From NCBI GenBank assembly GCA_966111775.1, contig CBHWBD010000005.1, positions 3,114-67,113 on the forward strand: 64,000 nucleotides of DNA, written 5' to 3'. The notes beneath the pieces were generated by a model that did no database searches, was not told where the DNA came from, and was given only the letters and a program-made list of their open reading frames with translations. The stretch comes from Pelomonas sp966111775. GTDB taxonomy: Bacteria; Pseudomonadota; Gammaproteobacteria; Burkholderiales; Burkholderiaceae_C. Both the position numbers and the translations under genes were made by a program. Shown here in pieces: positions 16,492-24,440 of the stretch (positions are counted from its first letter, which is position 1; each line of letters opens with the position of its first letter).

Positions 16492-17739
16492 ATGACCGTC
16501 CGCAATAACTCGACCACCACGCCCAACCCGCAGCGCCGCCAGTTGCTCGCCGCTGCAGCCGCCCTTCCCGCTCTCGGCCTTGCCGGTGGCGCCTGGGCCC
16601 AAGGGTCGGACAAGCCCGAGAAGGAGGAGGTGCGCATCGGCTTCATCCCGCTGACCGACTGCGCCTCCGTCGTCATGGCCTCGGTGCTGGGCTTCGACAA
16701 GAAGTACGGCATCAAGATCATCCCCAGCAAGGAAGCCTCCTGGGCCGGCGTGCGCGACAAGCTCGTCAACGGCGAGCTCGACATGGCCCATGTGCTCTAC
16801 GGCCTGATCTACGGCGTGCACCTCGGCGTGGCCGGCCCCAAGAAGGACATGGCCGTGCTGATGACGCTGAACCGCAATGGCCAGGCCATCACCCTGTCCA
16901 AGAAGCTGGCCGACGCCGGCGCGGTGGACGGTGCATCGCTGGCCAAGGTCATGGCCAAGGACAAGCGCGACTACACCTTCGCGCAGACCTTTCCGACCGG
17001 CACCCACGCGATGTGGCTGAACTACTGGCTGGCCGCGCACGGCATCAATCCCCAGAAGGACAGCAAGGTCATCACCGTGCCGCCGCCGCAGATGGTGGCG
17101 AACATGCGCGTCGGCAATATGGACGGCTACTGCGTCGGCGAACCCTGGGGCCACCGCGCCATCATCGACGGCATCGGCATCACGGCCACGACGACCCAGG
17201 ACATCTGGCCCGACCATCCCGAGAAGGTGCTCGGCACGACCGGCGACTTCGTCAAGAAATACCCCAACACCGCGCGCGCCGTCATCATGGCCGTGCTGGA
17301 GGCCAGCCGCTGGATCGATGCCGGCCTGTCCAACAAGAACAAGATGGCCGAGACGATCGCCGACAAGGCCTACGTCAACACCAGCGTCGACGCCATCAAC
17401 CAGCGCATCCTGGGCCGCTACCAGAACGGCCTGGGCAAGACCTGGGACGACCCGCGCCACATGAAGTTCTTCGACGACGGCGCGGTCAACTTCCCCTATC
17501 TGTCCGACGGCATGTGGTTCCTGACCCAGCACAAGCGCTGGGGTCTGCTGAAGGACCACCCCGACTACCTGGGTACCGCCAAGGCCATCAACCAGACGGC
17601 CCTGTACTCGCAGGCCGCCAGCGCGCTGAAGATCAGCGTGCCCAAGGATCCCATGCGCAGCTCCAAGCTGCTCGATGGTGTGGTGTGGGACGGCAAGGAC
17701 CCCGCCAAGTACGCCGACGGCTTCAAGGTAAAGGCTTAA
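16492..17739 (+). CDS. nrtA: Nitrate ABC transporter substrate-binding protein NrtA-like
   Basis: A 415-residue protein of the NrtA/CmpA/NasF family. ATG 16492 is chosen because AGGAG lies 6 nt upstream; the frame opens 60 nt earlier. The N-terminus PNPQRRQLLAAAAALPALGL is a Tat-type signal, so it is exported and cannot serve as cytosolic NasS. Family motifs are visible: VRIGFIPLTDCASVVMA, NRNGQAITLS, TFPTGTHAMWLNYWLAAHGI and GYCVGEPWGHRAI. It delivers nitrate/nitrite to NrtB-NrtC. Bicarbonate (CmpA) or cyanate relatives exist, but nasT next door supports nitrate. Confidence 0.9.
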   Translation: MTVRNNSTTTPNPQRRQLLAAAAALPALGLAGGAWAQGSDKPEKEEVRIGFIPLTDCASVVMASVLGFDKKYGIKIIPSKEASWAGVRDKLVNGELDMAHVLYGLIYGVHLGVAGPKKDMAVLMTLNRNGQAITLSKKLADAGAVDGASLAKVMAKDKRDYTFAQTFPTGTHAMWLNYWLAAHGINPQKDSKVITVPPPQMVANMRVGNMDGYCVGEPWGHRAIIDGIGITATTTQDIWPDHPEKVLGTTGDFVKKYPNTARAVIMAVLEASRWIDAGLSNKNKMAETIADKAYVNTSVDAINQRILGRYQNGLGKTWDDPRHMKFFDDGAVNFPYLSDGMWFLTQHKRWGLLKDHPDYLGTAKAINQTALYSQAASALKISVPKDPMRSSKLLDGVVWDGKDPAKYADGFKVKA

Positions 17740-17742
17740 ACC

Positions 17743-18657
17743 ATGGTCTCCGCAGTCTTCCATTCCCCGCGCGAGGCCATCGCCGCCTCTGCCGCCACCG
17801 CACCCGTCGCCCGCCCCGCAGCGGCCAACGAGGCCAGCATGCCGGCCGAGGCCCCCAAGGCCAAACCGGGGCGCGCCCCCTTCGACTGGCGCGGCCTGGC
17901 GCTGAAGGTGTTGCCACCGATGCTCAGCATCGCCCTGCTCATCGGCCTGTGGGGGCTGGCCACCATGAAGGGCGGCAGCTTCCCCACCCCGGCGGCCACC
18001 TTCGATGCCGCCGTGCAGCTGTTCGCCGATCCCTTCTACCGCAAGGGTCCGAACGACCAGGGCATTGGCTGGAACATCCTGAACTCGCTGTCGCGCGTCG
18101 GCATGGGCTTCGGCCTCGCGGCCCTGGTCGGCATCCCACTGGGCTTCATCATCGGCCGCTTCGAGTTCGCCAACCGCATGGTGTCGCCGCTGATCGCGCT
18201 GCTCAAGCCGGTGTCGCCGCTGGCCTGGCTGCCCATCGGCCTGCTGGCCTTCAAGAGCGCCAACCCGGCCGCCATCTGGACCATCTTCATCTGCTCGATC
18301 TGGCCCATGGTGGTGAACACCGCCGTCGGCGTGCAGCGCGTGCCGACCGACTACCTCAACGTCGCCCGCGTGCTCAAGCTCAGCGAGTGGAAGGTCATCA
18401 CCCGCATCCTGCTGCCCGCGGTGTTGCCCTATGTGCTGACCGGCGTGCGCCTGTCCGTCGGCACGGCCTGGCTGGTCATCGTTGCGGCCGAGATGCTGAC
18501 CGGCGGCGTCGGCATCGGCTTCTGGGTCTGGGACGAGTGGAACAACCTCAACGTCGCCCACATCCTGATCGCCATCTTCGTCATCGGCACCGTCGGGCTG
18601 CTGCTCGAATGGGCGCTGATCTCCCTCGCCAAGCACTTCACCTTTGAAGGAGATTGA
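17743..18657 (+). CDS. nrtB: Nitrate ABC transporter permease NrtB
   Basis: A 304-residue permease. The first 45 residues are a long Ala/Pro-rich cytosolic leader, followed by a first helix (LPPMLSIALLIGLWGLATM) and about five more. The NtrB/SsuC-type features include FPTPAATFDAAVQLF, the KPVSPLAWLPIGLLAFKSAN segment, and the EAA-like cytoplasmic loop ahead of ILLPAVLPYVLTGVRLSVG that docks on the ATPase. It starts 3 nt after nrtA, and its 3' end holds the ribosome site for nrtC, so the three genes form a tight operon. Confidence 0.92.
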   Translation: MVSAVFHSPREAIAASAATAPVARPAAANEASMPAEAPKAKPGRAPFDWRGLALKVLPPMLSIALLIGLWGLATMKGGSFPTPAATFDAAVQLFADPFYRKGPNDQGIGWNILNSLSRVGMGFGLAALVGIPLGFIIGRFEFANRMVSPLIALLKPVSPLAWLPIGLLAFKSANPAAIWTIFICSIWPMVVNTAVGVQRVPTDYLNVARVLKLSEWKVITRILLPAVLPYVLTGVRLSVGTAWLVIVAAEMLTGGVGIGFWVWDEWNNLNVAHILIAIFVIGTVGLLLEWALISLAKHFTFEGD

Positions 18658-18661
18658 TGCC

Positions 18662-19459
18662 ATGAAGCCTTTCATCCAGGTTCAAGACGCCGAGATGGTC
18701 TTCGCGACGCGCAAGGGGCGCTTCCATGCGCTGCAGAACGTCAACCTCGACGTGCAGCGCGGCGAATTCATCACGCTGATCGGCCATTCGGGTTGCGGCA
18801 AGTCCACGCTGCTCAACCTCATCGCCGGCCTGCTGCAGCCGACCGCGGGCGCGCTGATCTGCGACGGCCGCGAAATCGCCGCCCCCGGCCCCGAGCGCGC
18901 CGTGGTGTTCCAGAACCATTCGCTGCTGCCCTGGCTCTCCTGCCTGGACAACGTGCTGCTGGCCGTCGAGTCCGTCTTCGGCGGCAAGGAGAGCAGTGCC
19001 CAGCTCAAGGTGCGCGCCCGCGCCGCGCTGGAGCTGGTGGGCATGAGCCATGCGCTGCACAAGCGGCCGCACGAGATCTCTGGCGGCATGAAGCAGCGCG
19101 TCGGCATTGCCCGCGCCCTGGCCATGGAGCCCAAGGTGCTGCTGATGGACGAACCCTTCGGCGCCCTGGACGCGCTGACGCGTGCCAAGCTGCAGGACGA
19201 ACTGCTGAAGATCGTCGCCCGCACGCAGAGCACCGTCGTCATGGTCACCCACGACGTCGACGAAGCCGTGCTGCTGAGCGACCGCATCGTCATGATGACC
19301 AATGGCCCCGCGGCCACCATCGGCGAGATCCTCGAGGTCGGCATCCCGCGCCCGCGCGCGCGTGTCGAGCTGGCCGAGGACGCCCGCTATGTGGCAGCGC
19401 GCAAGGAGGTCATCGACTTCCTTTACACGCGGCACGCTCATGTGGAGCAGGCGGCGTGA
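18662..19459 (+). CDS. nrtC: Nitrate ABC transporter ATP-binding protein NrtC/NrtD-like
   Basis: A 265-residue ATPase. Walker A GHSGCGKST, Q-loop VFQNHSLLPWLS, signature ISGGMKQRVGIARA, Walker B VLLMDEPFGALD and the switch VTHDVDEAV are all intact. It has no C-terminal NrtA-like regulatory extension, so it matches NrtD or NasD length rather than the fused cyanobacterial NrtC. ATG 18662 has AAGGAG upstream and lies 4 nt after the nrtB stop. It energises uptake by NrtAB. It ends 11 nt from the convergent broken gene downstream. Confidence 0.93.
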   Translation: MKPFIQVQDAEMVFATRKGRFHALQNVNLDVQRGEFITLIGHSGCGKSTLLNLIAGLLQPTAGALICDGREIAAPGPERAVVFQNHSLLPWLSCLDNVLLAVESVFGGKESSAQLKVRARAALELVGMSHALHKRPHEISGGMKQRVGIARALAMEPKVLLMDEPFGALDALTRAKLQDELLKIVARTQSTVVMVTHDVDEAVLLSDRIVMMTNGPAATIGEILEVGIPRPRARVELAEDARYVAARKEVIDFLYTRHAHVEQAA

Positions 19460-19470
19460 GCTGAACGTTC

Positions 19471-20278
19471 CTAACGCGGCCGCAGCGAATCGCTGAGGTT
19501 GCTGTCGGAGAAGTAGTGCTGAAAGGCGCGCCAAGCAGCACCGGATCGGCCGACGCGCTCCAACATCTCGATCGCCTGCCTGCGGTCGGCGTCGCTCAGT
19601 GACGACGTGCGGCTCACATTGGCGCCGCTCTCGCCCCAGGGCAGTTCATCCACCGGCTCGGCCTGCAGGCGGTCGACCCAGGCGCTGAGCTTGCCGTTCG
19701 CCCGCAACGCGCCCGTGACCGCCGTGGGCGTGATCACGGCCACGTCGGCGATGCCGGCGTCCAGCGCTCGAGCCAATGACAGGGGATCGGCAGACTCCAC
19801 CAGCCGCCCCTCCGCCGCGGACCAGGGAGGGGTAGCGCCCGTCGTAGTCGTAGCCACGCACCACGGCCACGCGCAGCTCGCGATGCTCCAGCAGGCCTGC
19901 CACGCTGTGCGCCGGCAGCTGGCGCGAGCGCAGGTACAGCAGCACGGCGCGGCTGCGGATCATGGGCACGAACTCGCCGTGCGCGTCGCGGCGCGCCGAG
20001 CGCCGGGCGGGCACCAGCAGGTCCGCCTGGCCGGTCTCGAACAGCATCTCCTGGCGCGAGCGCTGCATCACCTGGAACTCCATCGCGCAGCCCGTCTTCG
20101 CCATCTCGGCGCGCAGCAGATCGGGATAGATGCCACCGACCTCGCCGTCGTTGACGGTCACGGCCAGGCCGATGGGCGCCACGGGCACGCGCAGGGCACG
20201 CAGGCAATCGGCCTGGGCCAGCAAGGGCATGCAACTCAGCAGCAGCGACGCGAGGGCGTGGGCTCGGAGATTCACCAT
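19471..20278 (-). pseudogene. Frameshifted periplasmic solute-binding (bacterial extracellular type 3) gene
   Basis: Two reading frames together encode one protein of about 267 residues. The 5' part starts at 20278 (MVNLRAHALASLLLSCMPLL, a signal peptide), continues GGIYPDLLRAEMAKTGC and runs to VVRGYDYDGRYPSLVRG. The 3' part, in another frame, continues GRLVESADPLSLARALDAG...HYFSDS to the stop at 19471. The switch lies near 19804-19820, within a GGCGGAGGGGCGG stretch, and removing one G would restore the frame. The protein resembles amino-acid-type binding proteins that are often found without a permease. Either the gene is broken or the G-run is a sequencing error. Confidence 0.75.
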
Positions 20279-20285
20279 CTTTGCG

Positions 20286-20582
20286 TTATGACAGCAGCCA
20301 CAACCCGACGGCGCAAGTCGAAGACAGGCCGAGAACAGCCGCCATCGCCCGCATTTGCACGACAACAGCAGAACGGGGCAAGGGCATAGGAACTGTGAGC
20401 AGGGCCCATGCACGCACAGGCCCACCTCGGCGCTGAAGTACCTGATGCGGTGGCCGGAAGATTTGTCGCGCGTAATCCGGAAAGAGTGATTCGACTTCGG
20501 ATTGACACGAAACACTCAGCAGCCAAAGCGTGATGGCGGCAAACATCGCCACAAGGGCGCTGATGATCGCTAACAGTGTCAT
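20286..20582 (-). CDS. Possible small membrane protein
   Basis: A 98-residue open frame with a hydrophobic N-terminal helix (LLAIISALVAMFAAITLWLL) and a hydrophobic C-terminus (AAVLGLSSTCAVGLWLL) joined by a basic, Pro-rich loop. Two membrane helices make it plausible as a real protein. There is no clear ribosome site, I recognise no family, and the region is of lower GC than its surroundings. It lies 7 nt upstream of the start of the frameshifted solute-binding gene on the same strand. Confidence 0.35.
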   Translation of the reverse strand: MTLLAIISALVAMFAAITLWLLSVSCQSEVESLFPDYARQIFRPPHQVLQRRGGPVRAWALLTVPMPLPRSAVVVQMRAMAAVLGLSSTCAVGLWLLS

Positions 20583-20651
20583 ATCTCAGACCGGACCGCT
20601 GGTGCCGTACGCGCAGAGTAGCCGAACGCCGCGCTCCCTCTGCAGAGCGGT

Positions 20652-21077
20652 CTACCTCAATTTAGATCTGCATCGCCCGTCCCGAACTCGCATGGTCCCT
20701 CGAACGCTCTTACCGACGTCCCCATCCACTTGCGGCACTACAACCAATTCAGCCTCAATTCCAACGTCCTCAAGAACGGCTTTGACGGTGAAGATGCCGT
20801 CGAACGACTGAGGATCTAGCGCGGAAGCCCCGTGAATCGCTTGTGCCTCAAATTTGGCAGTTGGGCCTGCACCATTTTCGATAGAGACTTGCCAGTCGGC
20901 TGGCAGCGCGGCCGCGCTAACGAACACTCCATTTCTTAGGGTGATTTCGATATGACCTACTCGCTGGCCCGGAGTATTTCGGAACGAATCTGACAGGTAG
21001 AGACACTGTTCTGCGCGACTGCTCAGCGACAAGGTCGCCAATGTCACCGCAACGAAAGTCTTCATTTTCATCGGCAT
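20652..21077 (-). CDS. Small secreted protein of unknown function
   Basis: A 141-residue protein with an N-terminal signal peptide (MPMKMKTFVAVTLATLSLSS, cleavage probably after SRA). The mature part has two cysteines, one right after the signal (EQCLYLSD) and one at the end (DGRCRSK), which could form a disulfide. Regularly spaced hydrophobic strands suggest a beta-rich fold. ATG at 21077 or 21071 could be used. No family recognised. The base composition is less GC-rich than the core genes, as for the neighbouring unknown genes. Confidence 0.6.
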   Translation of the reverse strand: MPMKMKTFVAVTLATLSLSSRAEQCLYLSDSFRNTPGQRVGHIEITLRNGVFVSAAALPADWQVSIENGAGPTAKFEAQAIHGASALDPQSFDGIFTVKAVLEDVGIEAELVVVPQVDGDVGKSVRGTMRVRDGRCRSKLR

Positions 21078-21128
21078 GCTCGGTGGGTTGCGAGAACTAG
21101 CTGCCTAGTCAGGCCTTTGAGTAAGGGC

Positions 21129-21806
21129 TCAGAACCAGTTGGCACCCGACGGACAGGGGTGCCCTGTTCCGTAGCGCTCTGTTCGACCGTCCTCGTGCTT
21201 CCACACGACGCAACATTGGCTCGCTGCCGCGACAAGCGTCCGGAACGTGGCGACGTCGTTCGTGAAGCGGCTGGCTGAAGTGACCAGCCTGAAAACAGCC
21301 CGGGCGCGGGCGTAGGTCATGTACTTCGCTTCTGCCGTGAGGATGATGCTTTCGTCTTCGGTCGTCTTGCAGATGGCGGTACGGCGCGTGAGAAAGCGCC
21401 AGTGTGCGAAAGCCTCGCACCGCGGCCTCGCAACGGGGCTTCCGTCATCCTCGGACAGGTCCAGCTCATAGTAGATCTCGACGCGGGCGACATCGCGTTC
21501 GAAGCCGCGCGACGACGACGTATACCCGTTGCCTCCACACTTGCCCGGCGATTCCAGGAAGATGACCGTGCCATGATCCGAGCCCGCCCAGCTCTCCGGC
21601 AGCGGGCAGTAGAAGGCATGCGGCGGGACACGGAAGGTGAGCGCGTAGTTTCTCGTGGCGAAGACCTGGGGAGCCGCGCGGCTTGCCTGAATTTCCTCAA
21701 GCTGCGGCACCTCGGCCTGGCTCGATCCGGAGCAGCGGCCGGCCAGGCCGATGCTCAAGGTCATCAGCAGCACGAGTGACTTCAACAACCCATGGCGAGG
21801 GCTCAC
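21129..21806 (-). CDS. Secreted protein of unknown function
   Basis: A 225-residue protein from a GTG start, with a signal peptide (LLKSLVLLMTLSIGLAGRC). The Cys at the end of that stretch could be lipidated, but the preceding residues (LAGR) do not fit a lipobox well. The mature domain contains several cysteines (FYCPLPE, GKCGG, RPRCEAF, AICKT, SQCCVVW, HPCPSG), suggesting a disulfide-stabilised periplasmic protein. I recognise no family. It sits with two other small unknown leftward genes in a stretch of lower GC. Confidence 0.6.
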   Translation of the reverse strand: MSPRHGLLKSLVLLMTLSIGLAGRCSGSSQAEVPQLEEIQASRAAPQVFATRNYALTFRVPPHAFYCPLPESWAGSDHGTVIFLESPGKCGGNGYTSSSRGFERDVARVEIYYELDLSEDDGSPVARPRCEAFAHWRFLTRRTAICKTTEDESIILTAEAKYMTYARARAVFRLVTSASRFTNDVATFRTLVAAASQCCVVWKHEDGRTERYGTGHPCPSGANWF

Positions 21807-21938
21807 GTTTGTCCTGAGTTCCAGCTTGTGCTCAGACAGGGTCCGTCGAGCCCGTGCATGGTCCCATGACGCGCCATGAGAAGGAACGGAAGGTTTCTTC
21901 CACGCCCCCCGCTCGTGTGCCAGGCTGCCGCGCCCCCC

Positions 21939-22577
21939 TCAAGACTTCCCCTTCACCCCCAACGCATTGATGCTGTTCCCCGCATCCCCATCCACGCCCT
22001 CGGTGCCTTCGACCTGGATCTGGATGGCCATCTCGTCGCCGACGAGATCGAGATAGGCGTCCAGGCCGAAGTCCGAGCGCTTGAGGGTGGTGCGGGCCGA
22101 GAAGCCCACCGAGGGCTTCTCGCTGACCTCGTTCAGGCCCAGCTTGTTGAAGCGCAGCTCCAGCACGACGGGTCGCGTCACGCCGGCCAGGGTCAGCTCG
22201 CCGAAGAGCTTGCCCTGCATGCCGTCGGTCTTCTCCAGCCTGGTGCTGCGAAAGCCGATCTGGCTGGAACCCATGAACAACTTGCCCCAGGAATCGTCGC
22301 CGCGCACCTGGTTGTTCCACTGCGCGTCACCGAGGTCGATGGAGGCGATCGGCATGCTGACCTGGATGGACGAACGCGACCAGTCCTCGGCGTCGAAGAC
22401 GAAGCGGCCCGGCGTCAGCCTGACCGTACCGAACAGATCGATGAAGCCCTGGTGGCGCAGGCTGAAGTTGACGCGCGAGAGCTTGCTGACGATGTTGTAG
22501 GTCGTCGGCGCGGCGTGGGCGGTCGCGGCGGAACAGGCCAGGACGGCGGCCAGCAGGGCGTGTTGAAGGCGGGACAT
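21939..22577 (-). CDS. YceI family periplasmic protein
   Basis: A 212-residue protein with a clear signal peptide ending TAHAAPTTY and an AAGGAAG ribosome site. The mature part matches the YceI lipocalin-like fold: TYNIVSKLSRVNFSLRHQGF at the start, then FDAEDWSRSSIQVSMPIASID, FRSTRLEKTDG, FGELTLAGVTRPVVLELRFN and FSARTTLKRSDFGLDAYL. YceI proteins bind isoprenoid-type lipids; the physiological ligand here is unknown. It is divergent from a ToxR/CadC-like regulator, with a repeated motif between them that suggests control by it. Confidence 0.9.
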   Translation of the reverse strand: MSRLQHALLAAVLACSAATAHAAPTTYNIVSKLSRVNFSLRHQGFIDLFGTVRLTPGRFVFDAEDWSRSSIQVSMPIASIDLGDAQWNNQVRGDDSWGKLFMGSSQIGFRSTRLEKTDGMQGKLFGELTLAGVTRPVVLELRFNKLGLNEVSEKPSVGFSARTTLKRSDFGLDAYLDLVGDEMAIQIQVEGTEGVDGDAGNSINALGVKGKS

Positions 22578-22628
22578 GGGAGCTTCCTTGCTCGGTTGAA
22601 AAGGTGGCCCGTTGTAGTCAGCCAACCC

Positions 22629-22673
22629 CTGAACGGCCTGATCCCTCTCTGAAATCTTCTGAACGGGCCTGAT
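22629..22673. promoter_or_regulatory. Direct repeat CTGAACGG(G)CCTGAT between yceI and its divergent regulator
   Basis: CTGAACGGCCTGAT at 22629-22642 and CTGAACGGGCCTGAT at 22659-22673 recur with a 30-bp start-to-start spacing, three helical turns. They lie in the 119-bp gap between yceI and the winged-helix regulator. Head-to-tail sites are typical for OmpR/ToxR-type winged helices. A role as operator for the regulator gene product is inferred from position and spacing. Confidence 0.55.
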
Positions 22674-22696
22674 TTCGTGCCGACAATGCGCCGGCC

Positions 22697-23590
22697 ATGG
22701 ACAGCCGCATCGCCACCGCCGCCCCGTTTCGCCTGCTCGACTGGCGTGTCGACCCGGCGCGCGGCCTGTTGACGCCCCTGGCCGGCGGCGAACCGCTGCG
22801 CCCGGACGCGCGCGCCCTGCAATTGCTGCTGCACCTCGCCGCACGGCCGGGCGTCGTCGTCAGCATCGACGAGTTGCTGGACGAGGTCTGGACCGGAGTC
22901 GTGGTCAGCCCCGATTCCGTCTACCAGGCCATCGCCGGCCTGCGCCGCGCCCTGGGCGACGACACCAAGGAGCCGCGCTATATCGCCACCGTGACCCGCC
23001 AGGGCTATCGCCTGGTGGCGACGCCGGTGCCGGATCTGGAACTGCCACCCGCCCCCGCCGCCATGGCTGAGCCCCCTGCCCCGCCACGCCGGTCGCGCCG
23101 CGGCCTCGTGCTTGCCGCCCTGGGTGGGGTGATCGCGATCGCCGCCGGCCTGGCCGTGCTCAAGCCCTGGCAAGCCGCCGAGGCCGACGCCCGCTCGGTC
23201 GCCGTCATGCCCTTCCTGGACCTGACCGATGCCATGGACCAGGAGCCCTTCGCCGATGGCATGACCGAGCAGCTCATCGACACGCTGAGCCACCGCGCGG
23301 GCTGGAAGATTCCCGCCTTCTCGCGGGTGCTCTCCTACAAAGGCCAGGACGTGACCCTGACCCAACTCGGCCGCGAACTGCGCGTGCGGCATCTGCTGGA
23401 AGGCAGCGTGCGCCGCTCCGACAACACGCTGCGCGTCACGGCCCGCCTGGTGCGCGTGGCCGACGGCTACGTGGTCTGGTCGTCCACCTACGACCGGCCG
23501 GCCAGCGACCGCCTGGGCGTGCAGGCCGAGGTCGCCGGCGAGGTCGGCAAGGCCCTGGATCAGGCGCTGACCGACACCATTTCGAAATAG
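22697..23590 (+). CDS. ToxR/CadC-like membrane-bound winged-helix regulator
   Basis: A 297-residue protein. Residues 10-108 are an OmpR/PhoB-type winged helix (RPDARALQLLLHLAARPGVV...SVYQAIAGLRRALGDD...YIATVTRQGYRLV). A Pro-rich linker follows, then one transmembrane helix (135-155). The periplasmic part (165-297) resembles a FlgO/TolB N-terminal domain (SVAVMPFLDLT, FADGMTEQLIDTLS, LGRELRVRHLLEGSVRR). This is the common one-component architecture in which a periplasmic signal acts on a membrane-anchored DNA-binding domain. Its 3' end overlaps the convergent MBL-fold gene by 31 nt. Confidence 0.85.
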   Translation: MDSRIATAAPFRLLDWRVDPARGLLTPLAGGEPLRPDARALQLLLHLAARPGVVVSIDELLDEVWTGVVVSPDSVYQAIAGLRRALGDDTKEPRYIATVTRQGYRLVATPVPDLELPPAPAAMAEPPAPPRRSRRGLVLAALGGVIAIAAGLAVLKPWQAAEADARSVAVMPFLDLTDAMDQEPFADGMTEQLIDTLSHRAGWKIPAFSRVLSYKGQDVTLTQLGRELRVRHLLEGSVRRSDNTLRVTARLVRVADGYVVWSSTYDRPASDRLGVQAEVAGEVGKALDQALTDTISK

Positions 23591-24366
23591 CGCTCGAAGG
23601 ACGCGTCCACCGCGGCGCGACCGCCGCCAATGATGTTCAGCCCCCAGGTGAAGCCGTAGACATCGTCGAAGGCCACGCCGCGCAGCCGCGCCTGCGTCTC
23701 GCGCACCAGGGCCGGCCGGGCCGGCACATGGTTGGGCACGCTGTACATGAAGCTGACGTGGCGGCGGTCCTGGGCCACGTGCAGGGCGTCGCCGGCCAGC
23801 AGCACCGGCCTGCGGCTCGCACCGCCATCCCAGTGCAGCACCGTGCTGCCGGGGAAATGGCCGGGGCAGCGCAGCAGCGTCGCGCCGCGCCCCAGGTCCA
23901 GGGTGTCGCCGCGCCAGAACTCCACCCAGCGCGAGCAGCGCGCCACCCATTCGCGGTCGTTCTCGTGCACGAAGATGGGCACGCCGCCCAGGGCTTCGCT
24001 CCAGCGCACCATGGACGAATAGAAGTGCGGATGCGAGATGGCGATGCGCTCGACGCCGCCGCGCCGCTTCAGTTCGGCCACGGCCTCGTCGATGACCAGG
24101 GCCGTGCTCTCCCACAGCAGGCCGGCCTCGGGCAGATGCAGGGCCCGCTGCGGGATGGCAAAGCCCGGCGCGATGCCGATGCCGAACAGCGCATGGTCCA
24201 TCTCCAGCCGGTTGCGGTGCGTCGTGGCCAGGTCCTCGTGCGTCGTCCAGGCCTGGCCCTGCCAGCCCACGTACTGGCGCTCGTCGCTGCAGATGCGGCA
24301 CAACGCCGGCGGCAGGGGGCTGTCTTCGTGCTCGGTACCGCAGGTGCGGCACATGTAATAGGCCAT
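23560..24366 (-). CDS. MBL-fold metallohydrolase with N-terminal zinc ribbon
   Basis: A 268-residue protein. ATG 24366 has GGAG upstream; an in-frame TTG further up is less likely. Residues 4-30 carry CRTCGTEHEDSPLPPALCRIC, a CxxC...CxxC zinc ribbon. The rest is a metallo-beta-lactamase fold with a changed metal motif: HPHFYSSM replaces HxHxDH, so the second metal site's Asp-His is absent or shifted. CPGHFPGSTVLHW and AGDALHV supply the later His and Asp. Substrate is unknown. The final 31 nt overlap the convergent regulator gene. Confidence 0.85.
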   Translation of the reverse strand: MAYYMCRTCGTEHEDSPLPPALCRICSDERQYVGWQGQAWTTHEDLATTHRNRLEMDHALFGIGIAPGFAIPQRALHLPEAGLLWESTALVIDEAVAELKRRGGVERIAISHPHFYSSMVRWSEALGGVPIFVHENDREWVARCSRWVEFWRGDTLDLGRGATLLRCPGHFPGSTVLHWDGGASRRPVLLAGDALHVAQDRRHVSFMYSVPNHVPARPALVRETQARLRGVAFDDVYGFTWGLNIIGGGRAAVDASFERYFEMVSVSA

Positions 24367-24440
24367 GGGGTGCTCCGTGATGTCCAAGGCCTCCAGCCTA
24401 GGCAGGTCGATGGCTCCATCACAGGGCCAAGTTCAGCGAT

